From the NCBI GenBank assembly GCA_019722365.1, contig JADFUC010002059.1, forward strand, positions 124,001 through 188,000: 64,000 nucleotides of DNA. Reading direction: 5' to 3'. This stretch comes from Lithospermum erythrorhizon (Eukaryota; Streptophyta; Magnoliopsida; Boraginales; Boraginaceae). Shown one piece after another: positions 12,504 to 25,454 of the stretch (within the stretch, counting starts at the first letter, position 1; every line of letters begins with the position of its first letter). The position numbers were made by a program, and so were the translations under genes. The notes beneath the pieces were generated by a model. That model ran no database searches and had not been told where the DNA came from. It was given only the letters and a program-made list of their open reading frames with translations.

Positions 12504-14442
12504 TGTAACGAATTCCTGCCTCCCCAGCCTGAGGTTGGGATCGGCCCCAAATCTCGACACCAGTCACCAATCAATGATCAATTTTAAAAAGTTAAATGCC
12601 TCAAACAACTCCAACAAAACAATATACAACTCATTTTTAATCCATCGCAGATTCCTAACCACAAGAGCCAAGAATCAACATACAACATAACTCCGTAGTA
12701 CCATGTCAACAAATGATCCAAAATAACAACTATACAAACAACTATAATCCAACAAAATAAAGAAACTGTGAGGATCAATCCGCCACCCTCCGCCTCACCT
12801 CAGCCTCTACAACACAAACACCAGCAAGATGAAATGAAAGACTAATGCTTAACTGGGCAAATGAAATCGCCCACAATGGGATAGTGTATGTCGCGAAGCT
12901 TGTTTTAATATATATCTGTTGAATGAAAATAATCTCCAATCACGCAATAGCTGCATCTAAATGATATCATATTACCATTTATGTCAAAAATAATATTATT
13001 CAATCTAAGATCTTTAATACGGTTAGTTAAAGAATTAATATCATTTGTCAAATTCATACTAGCAGAATATTCTAAAATGGCAATCAACAATAACATACGA
13101 TATCTCAAGAAAAGACCGCAATAACACGCAACAACTCAATAGACCTTACTCTATCAAAACATATAAATTGACATCATGGAAGTCCGATTTCACAACCACA
13201 TAATTAACAAATTTATAGTACCTAAGCAAATCTCCGAATAGTAACTTTCATACCTAAGCAATATAATCGACAATACAACTCAACAAACAACATCAACTCA
13301 TATACGACTCTTTCCTAATACGACTAACAACACCTATACGACCTTACGACCAATAACCCACAAGAGATAATCAATATAATCTTCATAAGTCAAAATTAAG
13401 ATATATACACAATATTATCCGTAATCAAATAGTTAATCATCACCGCAATGTATACTCACCTCTGGCCTATATAAGCAAAACTCCTCGCTGCGAATCACAA
13501 CAACGGACTCTTCCCATGATCAATGCCTAAACAAACATTCAAAATTATAATTACTACTTATAATATACAATCATAATACTTATGGAGATTTTACTTATAT
13601 ATTTAATCCCATATTTATACTCCCAAATAAATCCCAACGGAAAAGCCCATTATAATTCATTCCCAAATTTTTGCTCAGAACTTTCTATTTTAATGATCGA
13701 AACTAATTACGTTTAAAGCCTAACGCTCCGATATTAACAACTAATCATCACATTTCTAACCATCTTCTGACCAAATCCAATTTAATTACTCAACCTTACA
13801 AAACTCATTTTATCCTAACATTCTCTTAATCACCTAAAAATCACAACCTACACCCTAAAACAACCCTAATAAAAGTCTGGGGTATATGGGACTTTCTACC
13901 ATGCAACCATTTAGAAAAACAAAAAAAGTTTCAACTAAAGTCAACTATAATTCTCAATACTACAATCTATTATTATCACCCCTTTTATACAATAATTCCA
14001 AGCCTTGATGGCGATTCTCATAATATTATAAATATCAAAGCTCAAAGTCAACTCAATCCTTGCCCAAAGTCAACATCCTCAAACTTAATAAATATTCCTT
14101 AAAAAGATTCAACTTTCTTACCTTAAACGAGATTTAATCTCCAAGAAATTTTAACCAAAAGTCAGAAACAGAAGAGAATGGAAGAAATTTTTAAGAAATA
14201 ATTTATGAGTTCTGCCTCTAGTGGGAAGAAACAAGTTACATGTATTTAATGGTGATGACAATATTACTGACAACTACGAATAACTATACGGGAGATCGTA
14301 AAATATCTCAAAAGAGTCACAAGACTTTTCGCTCGGTTTTCGGTTTTTCTCTTTATCCCGTTTACTAACACAACTCAAACATACAACTTAATTTCTAACC
14401 TAAATGTATTATTAATGCTCATAATGAACGGAAGCTATTACA
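12504..14442 (-). mobile_element. Gypsy LTR, minus orientation (about 1.9 kb)
   Basis: On the plus strand it starts TGTAACGAATTCC and ends GCTATTACA, so it has the TG..CA ends of an LTR. Landmarks run in the same order as in the larger LTRs at 43574 and 49806: a CCTGAGGTTGGGATCGGCC block near the start, a TATACTCACCT block, a TTTCTTACCTT block and a final AATGAACGG near the end. The adjacent gag remnant on its left suggests that it is the 5' LTR of a minus-strand element. No clear primer site or target duplication is visible. Confidence 0.6.
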
Positions 14443-17100
14443 TCATCGCTATAACTTACTTTGAATGAATGATTACCTATCAATATAAAGAATGATGAAT
14501 ATATAACTTCTTTTTCGAGTTTCTATTCTCTTTCATACTTCAACATCGGTCTGAAGTGTGGTTCTTTCATTTTCAAAATATTACAAGGATGATTATCATG
14601 TATTCGAAGTGTACAACCCTTGGTTAATCAACGATTTTTTTTCTAACATGGAATTTTTCTTCACATTTCGTTGTTCATATTCTGGCCAACGGAAACATCA
14701 AGGGAGATTGACTAACACATGGTGAGATGGCATGCCATATCGATTTGTTTTTATCTTAACTCAGATAGATCATATGTTCTAGCATTATATGTGAGAAATT
14801 TCATGAACCCCATTCGTGATAAATTTATGTAACGAACGCACGTATAAAACCCTTTGACGCTGACTATTAAGAGTTTAAGAGATCTCGAATCCATCTTCAA
14901 CCAAATTTCAAAGGCATTTCAAATTGAACTTATAAGCCAAATGATCTTTCTTATACGAAAATTCTTAATCTGCCTTCCCCACCTGCTCAAATTCACTCTG
15001 GCCACTTCCGGACTACCACTTTTCGGATAATCATGGTGTCCCTTTCTACTGAGTTAATTTTTAATATCCTTATCCTTAAAAACTTAAAAACTTGATTGCA
15101 TGTCTAAAGACGGAAGAATCAATTTTTAACTCCACCTACAAACACGTTGATTGAAAACGGCGTAAGTTGAATCAAGGTGATCGAAATGAAATTATTAGTA
15201 AACGTGAGTGTTGTTTGGTGTCGTAATTGCCCATTTTAATAACAACGCACACAATACTCCAAGTTCTCTATAATATTAGTAATCACATACGAGTACTAAT
15301 ATTAGTAATTTGTTTTTCTAAGACGTGCCACTATGCACATGTTAAGAAGTAAAATACACCGAAAAAGATATAAGATATTTAACAAATACTTTCATATCAA
15401 AGTTCATATGCAAATCTTGTATAAAAGGGTATCTTGTTAAATATAGTTGGGACTAAATTCCACAAGATTTCGCGCCACAATCAATCGTTTCTAATACAAT
15501 GCGTACCGAGGCGCAGCTGTATCTTTCACAAGATTTCGTTTCATTTATAAAAGAGATCTCGGTAGATATGATTTGTTAACGCAGCGGCATTACTTGTCGA
15601 TCAAGCTAAGATACACATGTCTAAGATAAAAAGAAAAGAGGACCGACAGATTTAATATATATTTACAAGATGGAAGTTTTTAGTTTCTGCGTAATTTTAC
15701 CGCGAAACATGGTTCGACCTATACTATATAAATGCCTCTAATGCGCACCTGTAGCGGCGAACAAGATAGATTTATGCATTGTAATTTGTGAGCAAGAAAC
15801 GAACTGGTAGCTTATTTTATTTTATCGCATCGAACGCATTCGAAAAGTTCATAAAACTCCTTGACGCATTAAACCCGTTGTTAACACTGATACCTACGCT
15901 TTGCTTGTAGTGATTATTCACGTAGTCGACATTACCAAGATAAGTATTGCAGCTGAAGATAAACATTCTCATTTCAGAATTTATATTGGTCTCCCCCAGA
16001 CGTAGCTACAAGACACAACATGTTTACTTTTATCAGCCATTTTTAAATGTAAATGATAATCGTGAAGTTTTGCCAAACTAGTCATAAAATGATAAATTGA
16101 TACCCCTCTAAATGAAATGTGGAGCAGAGAGTCAGTACTCAAAGGTTGTCTTGCCCTTTCATTCAGTGGGCGTTATATTTAAGTGGAGTTGAGTCGCTGT
16201 CACCGACTTGGTTCTCTCCTCATTCATGGCAATTTTGCCACATATTTTTAAGTAAGATATTTTTTTAGAACAAATTATTTCATTCTTGAATATGCACCTT
16301 TAATTATTATACTTAAAAATAAGGAAGTAAAATAATAATTTATCTCCAAATCAAACACTATTTTCGGAAGTTAGAGCACACCGTGACTCATTTTATATGT
16401 GGGTCTTAGTTCAGAGAATTCCTTAATATTATCTTGCTTAAAAATATCTTCTTGTGTAGTATTTGAAATCGAACTTCTAGATAAATATTATTCTATCATA
16501 TTTGAGAATTATCTAGAAAAAGTGTTATATATTTTAACACATACCAGGCTTGGCTTGGAAGAACATGCTTCGAAAATATCTTTGTAAATTATGTAATGTA
16601 TTATGGATCCAAACAGACTTTGGATTCTTCAAAAACATTCGAGAACTGCAACTACCAAGAAGTCAGCTAAATAATGGCAGATCTGTCGATGCTCCAGTCT
16701 CTTTTGAAGATCCAATAAGCATTTTAAATGTTGTGTTCGATATTTCTAATTATAAGAATGATATTATCCAGGACTCCAATAGGACTGGAACCAATGTACA
16801 ATTGACTTGATCCTTATCTTTATTTATTTATAAATTATGTACAAAAAGAAAAGGAAGTAAAATAAAATGGTATCTATCATCAATTGAATTCTTCATGTCT
16901 TTCCAAACCACAAGCAATTGGTTACAACACTTAAAATTACACATATCACATATCAACCCACCAATATGGATATAAAGATTATGAAAATATTTTATCAACA
17001 AGATGTCTTCAATATTAATTACTACAAATATTGTAAAACATGTACATCTCAGGATCACCTCCATAAAAAGCTAACGAGACTAGAGAGCAACGTCGTCAGT
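14443..17100. other. Unassigned AT-rich region
   Basis: No domain recognised on either strand. Two short plus-strand frames at 16399-16587 and 16550-16810 are AT-rich and match no family I know. The rightmost 200-300 bases should hold the 3'UTR of the WDL gene, which ends at 17101 on the minus strand. Some of the rest may be decayed retroelement. Confidence 0.4.
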
Positions 17101-19962
17101 TTAGCTATTGCATGATCTCAAGCTTTTGTGGTTATCTTCAACGATACAAGTCGCATTCTTTGTTTCCTCGTCAGCTATAGCGTGATTTGGACTCTCTGTT
17201 TCCTCCACAACAGGTGTATCTGTGTTCATTTGCTCTTCTTCTGATATACGAGTAATTGCAGTATCTTTTGCTTGTCCGCGATTTCTCACTTTCGTAGTCC
17301 CATTGGTGTCTTTGAACTTGTTAAGACTCTTACCGTTTTTAGTGTCCGAACGTTCCTTGTTCTTAGGAATTGTGCAGCTAGAGCTAGTGTCAGAATAATC
17401 CTTTATCTTTGGAGTTGTGGAGCCAGAACCAACACGAGTTACCCTACCATATGATTTATTTTCAACTTGAGAGGATCTAGATGACTCGTTACAGCTTTTT
17501 GTCCGCGTTAGATTTGGTGATTTGGGACGAGTCAAAGGTAGCTGTAACAGAAGTAGCAGAGTTATACTTATAACCAAGTAAAACAATGTAGCACAAAATG
17601 AAACAATACTCCAAAGAATTCAAATTAATTCACGTTTACACTTTACGTAATCAAATCTTCGGCTCCAAAAGTGAAATGTCAATGAATTTGAACAGGAGGG
17701 AGTATATCAGAAAATAAGACTATAATTTTTGTTTCTTGGAAATATGATGAAAGAGATGTTGCACATATATGATCCATCGAAATCCAGTAAAGTTTTTATA
17801 GATTTCCACCAATACAGGGCAATGTAGTTTTTTGAATGAGGTTAATCAAATCAATTCATTGGTGTATCCTCAACTATTTAATAAAGTTTAATGGGATTTT
17901 TCGATGACTGTGCTTTTTTACTCCAAGAGTCAAAGCTATTGGCTATTGCTTTCTTCGAGTATGCAGGAGATAAATGTCTGATTTGTTAAAGTTGTATTCT
18001 GTTCTTTGAAGTGATCGATCAATACAGTTTTTATCAAGTTCATTGCTAGATATGTTTACCACAAAAAAAATAAAGGTGTAACAAAGTAACAATTCAAAAA
18101 TCATTAACCAAATTTAAAAGAATGGAAATTGTCAAAGTGACACGAAGACATATTGTTGTGCCCCTGTTTGGACTGTCTTACACAGTATTTGTGCCCATGC
18201 ATTACAAGTCAATAACAAAAGACGAGTCATTCATTTTCATATAAAAGTTCCATCACAATTCACAATCCACAATCATTTTCTAGTATAATGTTGTGTATTG
18301 GGGACATAAATTGGTACAGAATTTGAGACAGAGGATCTCAAATTGTTTCTCCGCAGTGTTTGTAGGTTATGTAAGAAACTAACATCATTTTCACAGACCA
18401 CAAAAGTCAGGTGAAACATGTCAAGTTTAGTTATGATATCTACTACGAGTAACTATTTTGTACAGTTATCAGGAGAAATGGAATACTCATAACCTTTTTC
18501 AGCATGGCCTTAGGGGGTGGTCCTTGACGATAAAAGCTAGGAACTGGATTAGCCTTGTAACTCATGCTCTTCCGTAGCTTCCTTAATGCTGCTTCTTCTT
18601 CTTCCTAAGATTCATAGAAAGATTATGAGTACTTGGTTAGGAAAACTAAAACGAAAGCAAAACCTAGTCTAATCAGGACTATGCCCGTGGGGAATATTAA
18701 TAAGACTAGAGGATAAAAAATCATAATCTGTATTGAGAAATGAACAAGGTACCTTGATCCTAGCTTCTTCCGCAACCCTCTCAGCCTCCATTGCTTTTTG
18801 CTTCTCTTCTAGCTTCATGTAAAACTGAAACAGGGAGACAAAGGGTAGTTTAAATAAATTACTAGAAGTTGGCTGGGAAATCAAAATTTTCAGTTTAACA
18901 TAACCATCTTTCTATAACATGGTTATAATGTTTCATGTCTTCAATACCTCCTTGCGCCTGGCAACACGTTCACCACAAACAAATTTTGGTCCAACTGGGA
19001 CAGTAGGTTTGAACTTAGCTGATCGCATAGATGTACCCGACCTTTGGAAGCTAAGGAAGTTATCTTGTCGTGAAGAAGAACTTAGATGACAGAAAAGTAG
19101 GCAAGCATGTTTTTCATATTCTTAACACAGTTAAAAGAATCAACAAAAGAAAATTATTTGTTTAATTCATTTGAAGGATACGAGGAAGTAAAAGAGCAAT
19201 CATCTTCATCATCATCATGATATCTCTCGTTGGTATAAGCTTGCAGGGGCATCCCTGACATCGAAGGCGAGTGTGGCTGAAAACAAATGATGGAAGATGA
19301 ATATTATATACTTCCTCATAATTTTTATAGTATAAAGAGGCTATGTATAATAATATATATAATAGATAAAAGGTCCAGTTGAATCAGGATGCTCTAGGTA
19401 CATTGTAAAGTCAACCCAAAATAGAATGAACATGGTCTCAAATTTAAAGGTAAATCAGTTGAATATATACCTGTATTGTTTCGTCCATAACCGGGGTATG
19501 CAGATCATCCTTCTTTGACATAGGACTGTCGGAATCGGTGCCACTTTCAACATCACAAGCATTACTAATACCTGAATCAAATTTTTGAGTTGAAACTTGT
19601 TGTGGTTGTACTTTAGGAGTACACGTTTTCGAACTTTCTGAAGTGTTAGCGCTTTCTGAAGCATCTAGAGATGGTTTAAAGCTTAACTTCTTCTCTGTAT
19701 TTTTAAAGGCCTCAATCTTAGCTCTAACACTAAAAAGACTTGGGTCAATGTTGGCGCTTTCTACAGTTGGCACCTCCTCTTGGTTCTCCTGAACTTCTTC
19801 ATCAACAGCTGCTTGTAGATTATGATCCCCAGTCGACGCCTGTTCTGGTTCAACTTTGTCATTTGAAATTTTCGGAGCAACATGGACTCTATCAAAAGTC
19901 TCTTCATTAGGCATCACATTGAGCTTATTGACATTACTTGGAACTGTAACATCCCTCCCCAT
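17101..19962 (-). CDS. WDL: WVD2-LIKE (WDL) TPX2-domain microtubule-associated protein
   Basis: Six coding exons on the minus strand join in phase: 19471-19962, 19182-19276, 18948-19080, 18753-18824, 18494-18604 and 17101-17541, all with GT-AG borders, giving 447 residues. The start MGRDV is the usual WDL N-terminus. The first exon is acidic and probably disordered. The TPX2 signature spans exons 3-5: KFVCGERVARRKE, then FYMKLEEKQKAMEAE, then AALRKLRKSMSYKANPVPSF and YRQGPPPKAMLKK. The last exon starts LPLTRPKSPNLTR and continues as a Ser/Lys-rich, then acidic tail. Members of this family bind and bundle cortical microtubules and affect directional cell growth; that is family knowledge. No frameshift or missing block is seen, so the gene looks functional. 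Which WDL paralog it is cannot be decided here. Confidence 0.93.
17607..17704. mobile_element. Stowaway-like MITE in WDL last intron
   Basis: A 98-base segment starts TACTCC and ends GGAGGGAGTA. The inward arms are complementary with gaps (TTCAAATTAATTCACG on the left, against the inverse of GTGAAATGTCAATGAATTTG on the right). The CTCCCTCC terminus with a TA target site is typical of Tc1/mariner-derived Stowaway MITEs. It lies 65 bases from the acceptor of the last WDL exon and leaves the splice sites untouched. Confidence 0.6.
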
Positions 19963-19966
19963 TTTC

Positions 19967-20519
19967 CTATTTATGAAAAGAAAATGTATTCAAATGTTTT
20001 GCTATGATAATGGAAGCATCTTCTAGTAGAATTCATGTCACACAAGATAACAGATAATATAGTTATATTCATAATGTTTGACATAATGAAAGGAACTGAA
20101 CCGCATCAACATCACAATTTTAATTTATCAAATACCAGAAAATGTCAATGGTAATTCAAGTTTCGAAATGGATGACATTACAAAGGAAATCTAGGGGTAA
20201 AACAGTGCAAGAAACAGAATAAGATAAAAAAAATTCAAATGTTAATTAAACTATTTCTCAAATTGAAGTGGGGAACACAATTAGCTAAATATGATTTTCA
20301 TAATCAAGAACAAACTTGCATAAAATATGTGAAGCTTTTATTTTATGGATAGATAATAGAAGTTTACAAATCAATGTAATGGTACTTAATTAACAAATAA
20401 TATTTCACACAAGACCAAAATTGAAAATTCAAACTAAAAAACGTTTAATTTTTCCTCGATATTCTCAAAAATATAATGCGAGGTACAATAATGACTAGAG
20501 ATCAAGACAATTACATTAC
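19967..20519 (-). other. Probable 5'UTR intron of the WDL gene
   Basis: Four bases before the ATG, the minus strand has AAATAG, a good acceptor. The nearest convincing donor is TTTCAAG followed by GTAATG, with the GT at 20518-20519. The 553-base interval is AT-rich. The upstream leader would then start at 20520 and run toward about 20960; its transcription start is not visible to me. Confidence 0.5.
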
Positions 20520-20960
20520 CTTGAAACTCAAAAATCCTAAATTATGCCTGAAGAAGTTGAAAATTCAAGAAACACAACAATAAATACTATATGATCATAC
20601 CCAAAGGCTTTTTTCAGCTCAAAATTTAATATGTTGAACAAAATCTCCCAAGCATCTCTTCATTTCAAGCCTTTCTTCAAAAACCCAATAAAAATTTATC
20701 AATTTATGCATGCATGCATTATATTATATCCCAAGAGAGGCAAGAAGAGAGAAACCTAGAATTTGGCAAAGCCTAGAAGCACCCAAAAGAGATAGATAAA
20801 GGATCAATAGGTCAAAAGAGAGGCTAATGCATGCAATTCAAAAATACAACATGAAGAAAAAACGAATATGAAAGTAAATATAAGAAATATGAAGACCAAT
20901 CAATCAAAGGGGAGAAAGGAATTGAAATCATTATAACAAGAATTGATTCTGCCCTTTTAG
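20520..20960 (-). other. Probable 5' leader exon of the WDL gene
   Basis: This stretch ends at the donor described for the UTR intron and contains AG-rich segments common in plant leaders. The left-hand (5') limit is a guess from the change to T-rich promoter-like sequence near 20960. Confidence 0.35.
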
Positions 20961-23916
20961 TAGTTTCCTGGATTTATTATTTATATATTCCTTTCTCAGC
21001 TTCTATGTTGTTTCTGATTTGACAAGATCTCCAAACACTCCTCAACGTGACAACCAAACTCTTTACGTTGGGATTTTTCTCTTGAAATGAAATTATTTCT
21101 ATGGCTAAAATTCCTTTTTTTTTTCTTGAGGTTGTGAAGGTCTATGTTTATCATGTATTGTCATAATGGTGGGAATTGCGTTATTTTCGGTGTGTAACTT
21201 TGCCTCATCATTCTTTTGTTTCTTCGGTCACGTTTACAGCGTAATGTGGAACGCGCTCGCTCTAGTCATATACTCCTTCCATTCCACTTTTAAAAATCAT
21301 TAATTTATAATTTTCAAGGAGAGAAAAATGATATTAACTAATAGAAAAAAATATTAAAGACAATGAGCAAACTTCAACGCAAAAAGCTGGTATCGGGTAA
21401 ATGAAACTATCACTGGCAATAAGAAGAGAAATTTTTATGAACGATCACTTAAATCGGCATTTAAGGTAATAATACAATGGGGTTAGCACGTGAATGGATC
21501 GAATAATTCGATATTTGTTCGGTGTCCAATTCAAAAATCCGATCTGACCATCCGCGGATCACATACACGATAATGTTTTAAAAATTACATAATATATGTA
21601 TCTATATCTATATCTATTGTAAATATGTACTAAAGATTTGAGTTTATTCCCTTTTTTGTTAGGATCAAATTGCCCTTTATAAATGAAAATAATTATAAGA
21701 TAACTATTAACTATGAAAATTATATAATGATTAAAAAATAATAGGAGTTATCAAATAATTCTAAAAAACCTCTTCAAATTACATCTTGAGTTACATGTAT
21801 TTTAACATTCTAACTTACATCATTATAAATAATTATATTGAAAGTTATACTTCCAATATTTTCACTCTTTTTTAGTCATCAATATTTTTCTCAAGAATAT
21901 ATTAATCTTCACAAGGAGTAATGCAACGACAATAGTGAAGATGATAACAACGATGATGCATAAATCCTAATTATTTGACAAATATTATTGGACAAGTTCA
22001 TTGGATTGGACAACAAATGTTTTGGTACAAGTTCATTTGTTTGGACAACTTATAATCAATTCACTATTTCAATATATAGATGTTATGGAAAACAATGTAT
22101 TTTCAATTTTATTATTAGTTGAGCTCTATTCCCTCATATATAGATAATTTCTTTTGTATTTTGTTTATTATTGTTCCTATATGTATTTTGTATCGTTAAA
22201 ATTTATTTAATCTAATATTTTTCTAATTATAGTTTGACATCAATTAATTACAAAAAAAAAAAAGAAAAAAAAATTTCAATGTTCTCTCCTTCACAATCTT
22301 AACAACACCTCACCATCTATTCATATATCATGAATCCTCTAAAGTGCGAAGAATGTTAGATCCGAGATGCGCCAATCATCAACTTGGTTGACTTTTTTCA
22401 TTATCATCCATGTCAACATATTTATATGTTTATATTTTTAATTTTGATTTTATTGTTGAGATATGTTTTGATTTTTCATCCTTTGTTCAATATATTTCAT
22501 GTAAGGTTTTGTATTCTATCCCTAATGCTGATCTGGCTCCAGATTAATCATTTTCCCTTTCTTTGGATATATGAATATGGTGATAGGAGTACATTTAAAT
22601 TTTATTTTAGTAGTATATTTTATTTATATAATTTTGTAATTATAATTCAATTTTTTTAATCTTATTATATATGTGATGGTTGAAATCGTTATTGTTTAAT
22701 TTTACTTTTAATTAGTTTTGGTAGAGTAGTTTTACCAATACTAATGAAAATATACAAATAAATATACAACTTTCACCTTTTATATTTATTTTCAAAAATA
22801 AGTCATTGGATTAGAAACAATATGCTTCATATTTTCTATGAAAATGACAAACAATGGGTTACTAATGAGATTTATATTTTATATTATTAAATTAATTATT
22901 ACATATTAATTATAGGGATAGGTTTTCAACGACTTCTTATCGGATTGATATTATGAGTTTATGCATTTTAATATGTATATACAATTATATAATATGTTCA
23001 TTCTAAACTAGAGTTAATTACAAGAAAAGGTATAATAAAAATGAGTCGTAAGTTATAAAAAAATGAATAATGAAATATTTCAATTACAATAAATTATTCA
23101 GAGCTTATAAAATTTGAACTTTAAGTAAATATTAAGTCCATATATATGATTTACATGATTCTTATAAATCCATTATCTTCTACCCGTAGATCATTATAGT
23201 AACTCATCCAACAAACAAATCATTCAATCTACAAAATGACCTTAAGAATTGAAAGATTTGAAGGCGTCAAGAGTTGCATGAATTGAACGCAAATGGCAAA
23301 AGTGACAAATTTAAGTTTTATGTCCAAGTTAAAAAAATTATATTGGGGCCAGTGCTAACATATTCTATAAAAACTTGATGACAAAAGTAAAATAAAATTA
23401 TATTTGGCACTACCATTTTAATTAATTACAAAAATATCATGGTTGCTTATATTCAATGTTGACTTCTTCTTTTAAAGTATAAAATTATAACTCTCTAAAA
23501 TTTAGTTTACATGAAATTAGAGTTAATTACAAGAAACAAATGATAAGGACTCTGAGCAAATAATAAATAAAAGTGATCCATTTAAGTGCAAGGTAATCTT
23601 AATTCATGAAAATTAATCATTTAGTCAAAATTAAGGCCTTAATTTGCAAGTTATTACATGACTTCCACAACTCAAGTATCTTCTACAAGAGATAAGTCTA
23701 TTAACTTCATCAAGCAAGTTGTTATCAAATCCGTAAATTACTATGTATAAACATGATTTGAATCAAATCAAAATTATGGGTACCAATTAAGATCATAAAC
23801 TTTACTATTTAGAAGAATAAATTAGACAGACTTTTGATGATGAAGGTATAATCTTGCAGGGAAAGATATATACTAATACCCTTGTGGACATAGGGCTTTA
23901 CTTGAATTCCTTTTAT
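20961..23916. other. AT-rich intergenic DNA, WDL promoter side
   Basis: The first few hundred bases should contain the WDL promoter. A TACTCCTTCCATTCCAC motif at 21271 looks like one MITE terminus, but no partner end was found. A purine-rich A tract lies at 22250-22275. No coding region is credible; a 91-residue frame at 22384-22659 is T-rich and hydrophobic by composition. Confidence 0.5.
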
Positions 23917-24150
23917 CACTACTAAAACACGTATCAAACGTGACGGGGTAAAATCCCGACTCCAAATTTAGAGTCGGTATGGAGTCGGGCTAGTGTCGGG
24001 GTTTTACTTAGCCCGAATAGTTCAAATTGGCTTATGAAGTCGGGTTCGCAACGGTATGTAGTCGGGCGAAACAAATTTTTAAAAAGAAAATCAAAATATA
24101 AAATAAAATAGGGTCCGACTCCAGACCGTCTCCAACGTTTTATTATAGTT
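23917..24150. repeat. CACTA terminus and subterminal repeats (left)
   Basis: After CACTACTAAAACACG come several copies of motifs such as GAGTCGGTATGGAGTCGGG, AGTCGGGTTCG, AGTCGGGCG and GACTCCAGACCGTCTCC in both orientations. Confidence 0.7.
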
Positions 24151-24239
24151 GACTTTTAGCTACGCTTTTTGAAGGCCGGATTATTTTAATATATTTACCG
24201 ATAAAAAAAAAAGCAATATAATAAAAATTCCGTCTCCTT

Positions 24240-25440
24240 CCCATCTCCATTTGTAAATATGTTATTCATCTTAAACACCCCCCAAACACAAAATCATTTC
24301 ATCTCTTACCTCTTCCCCCCGCCCCCCAAATACAAACCGGCGACAAGAACCCCACCTCGGGGGTCGTCCCCCTCCTCTTCACTGACAAGAACTCCAACGC
24401 CACCTCCTCCCACCGAGTAGCCGGCCCCTCCTCAAATTCAACAATCATAAACAACACCCCACCCCTCCTCCTCTTACTATTTTGATTGTTTTGTGTATAT
24501 ACGTGGAGCGCGGTGGCTCCATCGGGAGTGCTCAAAAGGGTATGGATATTGAGAGCGGCAAGGGATTCGGGAGGTTCGTGTGTGATATGCATATTGAGGG
24601 GGGTAGCCCGTCGGGAGTGGACGGAGGTGGAGACCTCTATCCGATTATTTGAGGAGGTGGATTTCTCTTATGTGTCTTATTTGAAGAGGTGGATTCCTCA
24701 TTTGTTTGTTATTTGTGGAGGCGATTCCTATTATTTATTGGTCAGAGGTGGGATTCCTCAGTTGTTTACTATTTGTGGAGGTGGATTCCTATCTTGACAT
24801 TTTCGTGGCCGAGATGCTTCGAAACGAATATGCATTGCTGACAAGAGTAAAGCCCTACGTATAATATTACGGATATCGTATAAGAGGGACTCTCCTTTGG
24901 CGTGATTTGTGACGCTATTACCTAGTGTATGGTTAATGTATATACATATGTTATATATATAAGCATGATTTATATCCGATTGGGTAAAATTTGTGGTATT
25001 TGTATTCACTCACTTATACCGACTCCCTTTTCTCTACGTGGGCCGGGATCGCTCTACGCCTGCGCCTCAGAGCGATCGTTGAGGTGGCCGAGATCTCAGA
25101 CGCAGAGCTACGTGAAAGATCATAGGTGAGGCGGTGGTGGCATAGGAAGACCTCATCACTATTCCCTTGTTGTCGACTAGATATTTTTAGACTTTGTCAG
25201 ATTTCAAATGGGTCTGGTTGTTATACTTACCTATGTTGTATTTTGAATTTCTTGTGTATCCTGCTGTATTATTCAGATGGAGTTGTGTTCTGTTGTCTTT
25301 GTTTTGTTGGGATGTGTTGCTGGAACCACGACGGGATGTAGAGTTTTCATTCTCATTAACGCTGCCATTTGTTAGTCAGATCCATCGACGGGTGACCTCG
25401 CGCATGTGTCAGCACGATCTTAACCTCCGCGTTTCTAATT
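24240..25440 (+). other. CACTA leader-like region, C-rich then mixed
   Basis: A C-rich stretch at 24275-24475 resembles the C-rich leader of the other CACTA element at 5430-5590 in position relative to the terminus. At 24655-24790 an imperfect unit GAGGTGGATTCCT with TTATTTGTGGAGG recurs about four times. Short frames here are not convincing as proteins. Confidence 0.4.
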
Positions 25441-25454
25441 GGGTGGGTCGTTAC

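Noticed and set aside
21271..21290. Second MITE terminus (TACTCCTTCCATTCC)
   Set aside because: No matching inverted partner end found within a few hundred bases.
22250..22275. Poly(A) tail of a LINE or SINE
   Set aside because: No upstream LINE/SINE motif and no duplication; a plain A-rich tract.
22384..22659. A 91-codon plus-strand frame
   Set aside because: Very T-rich and hydrophobic by composition, no recognisable family, no splice or start context; it lies in AT-rich intergenic DNA.
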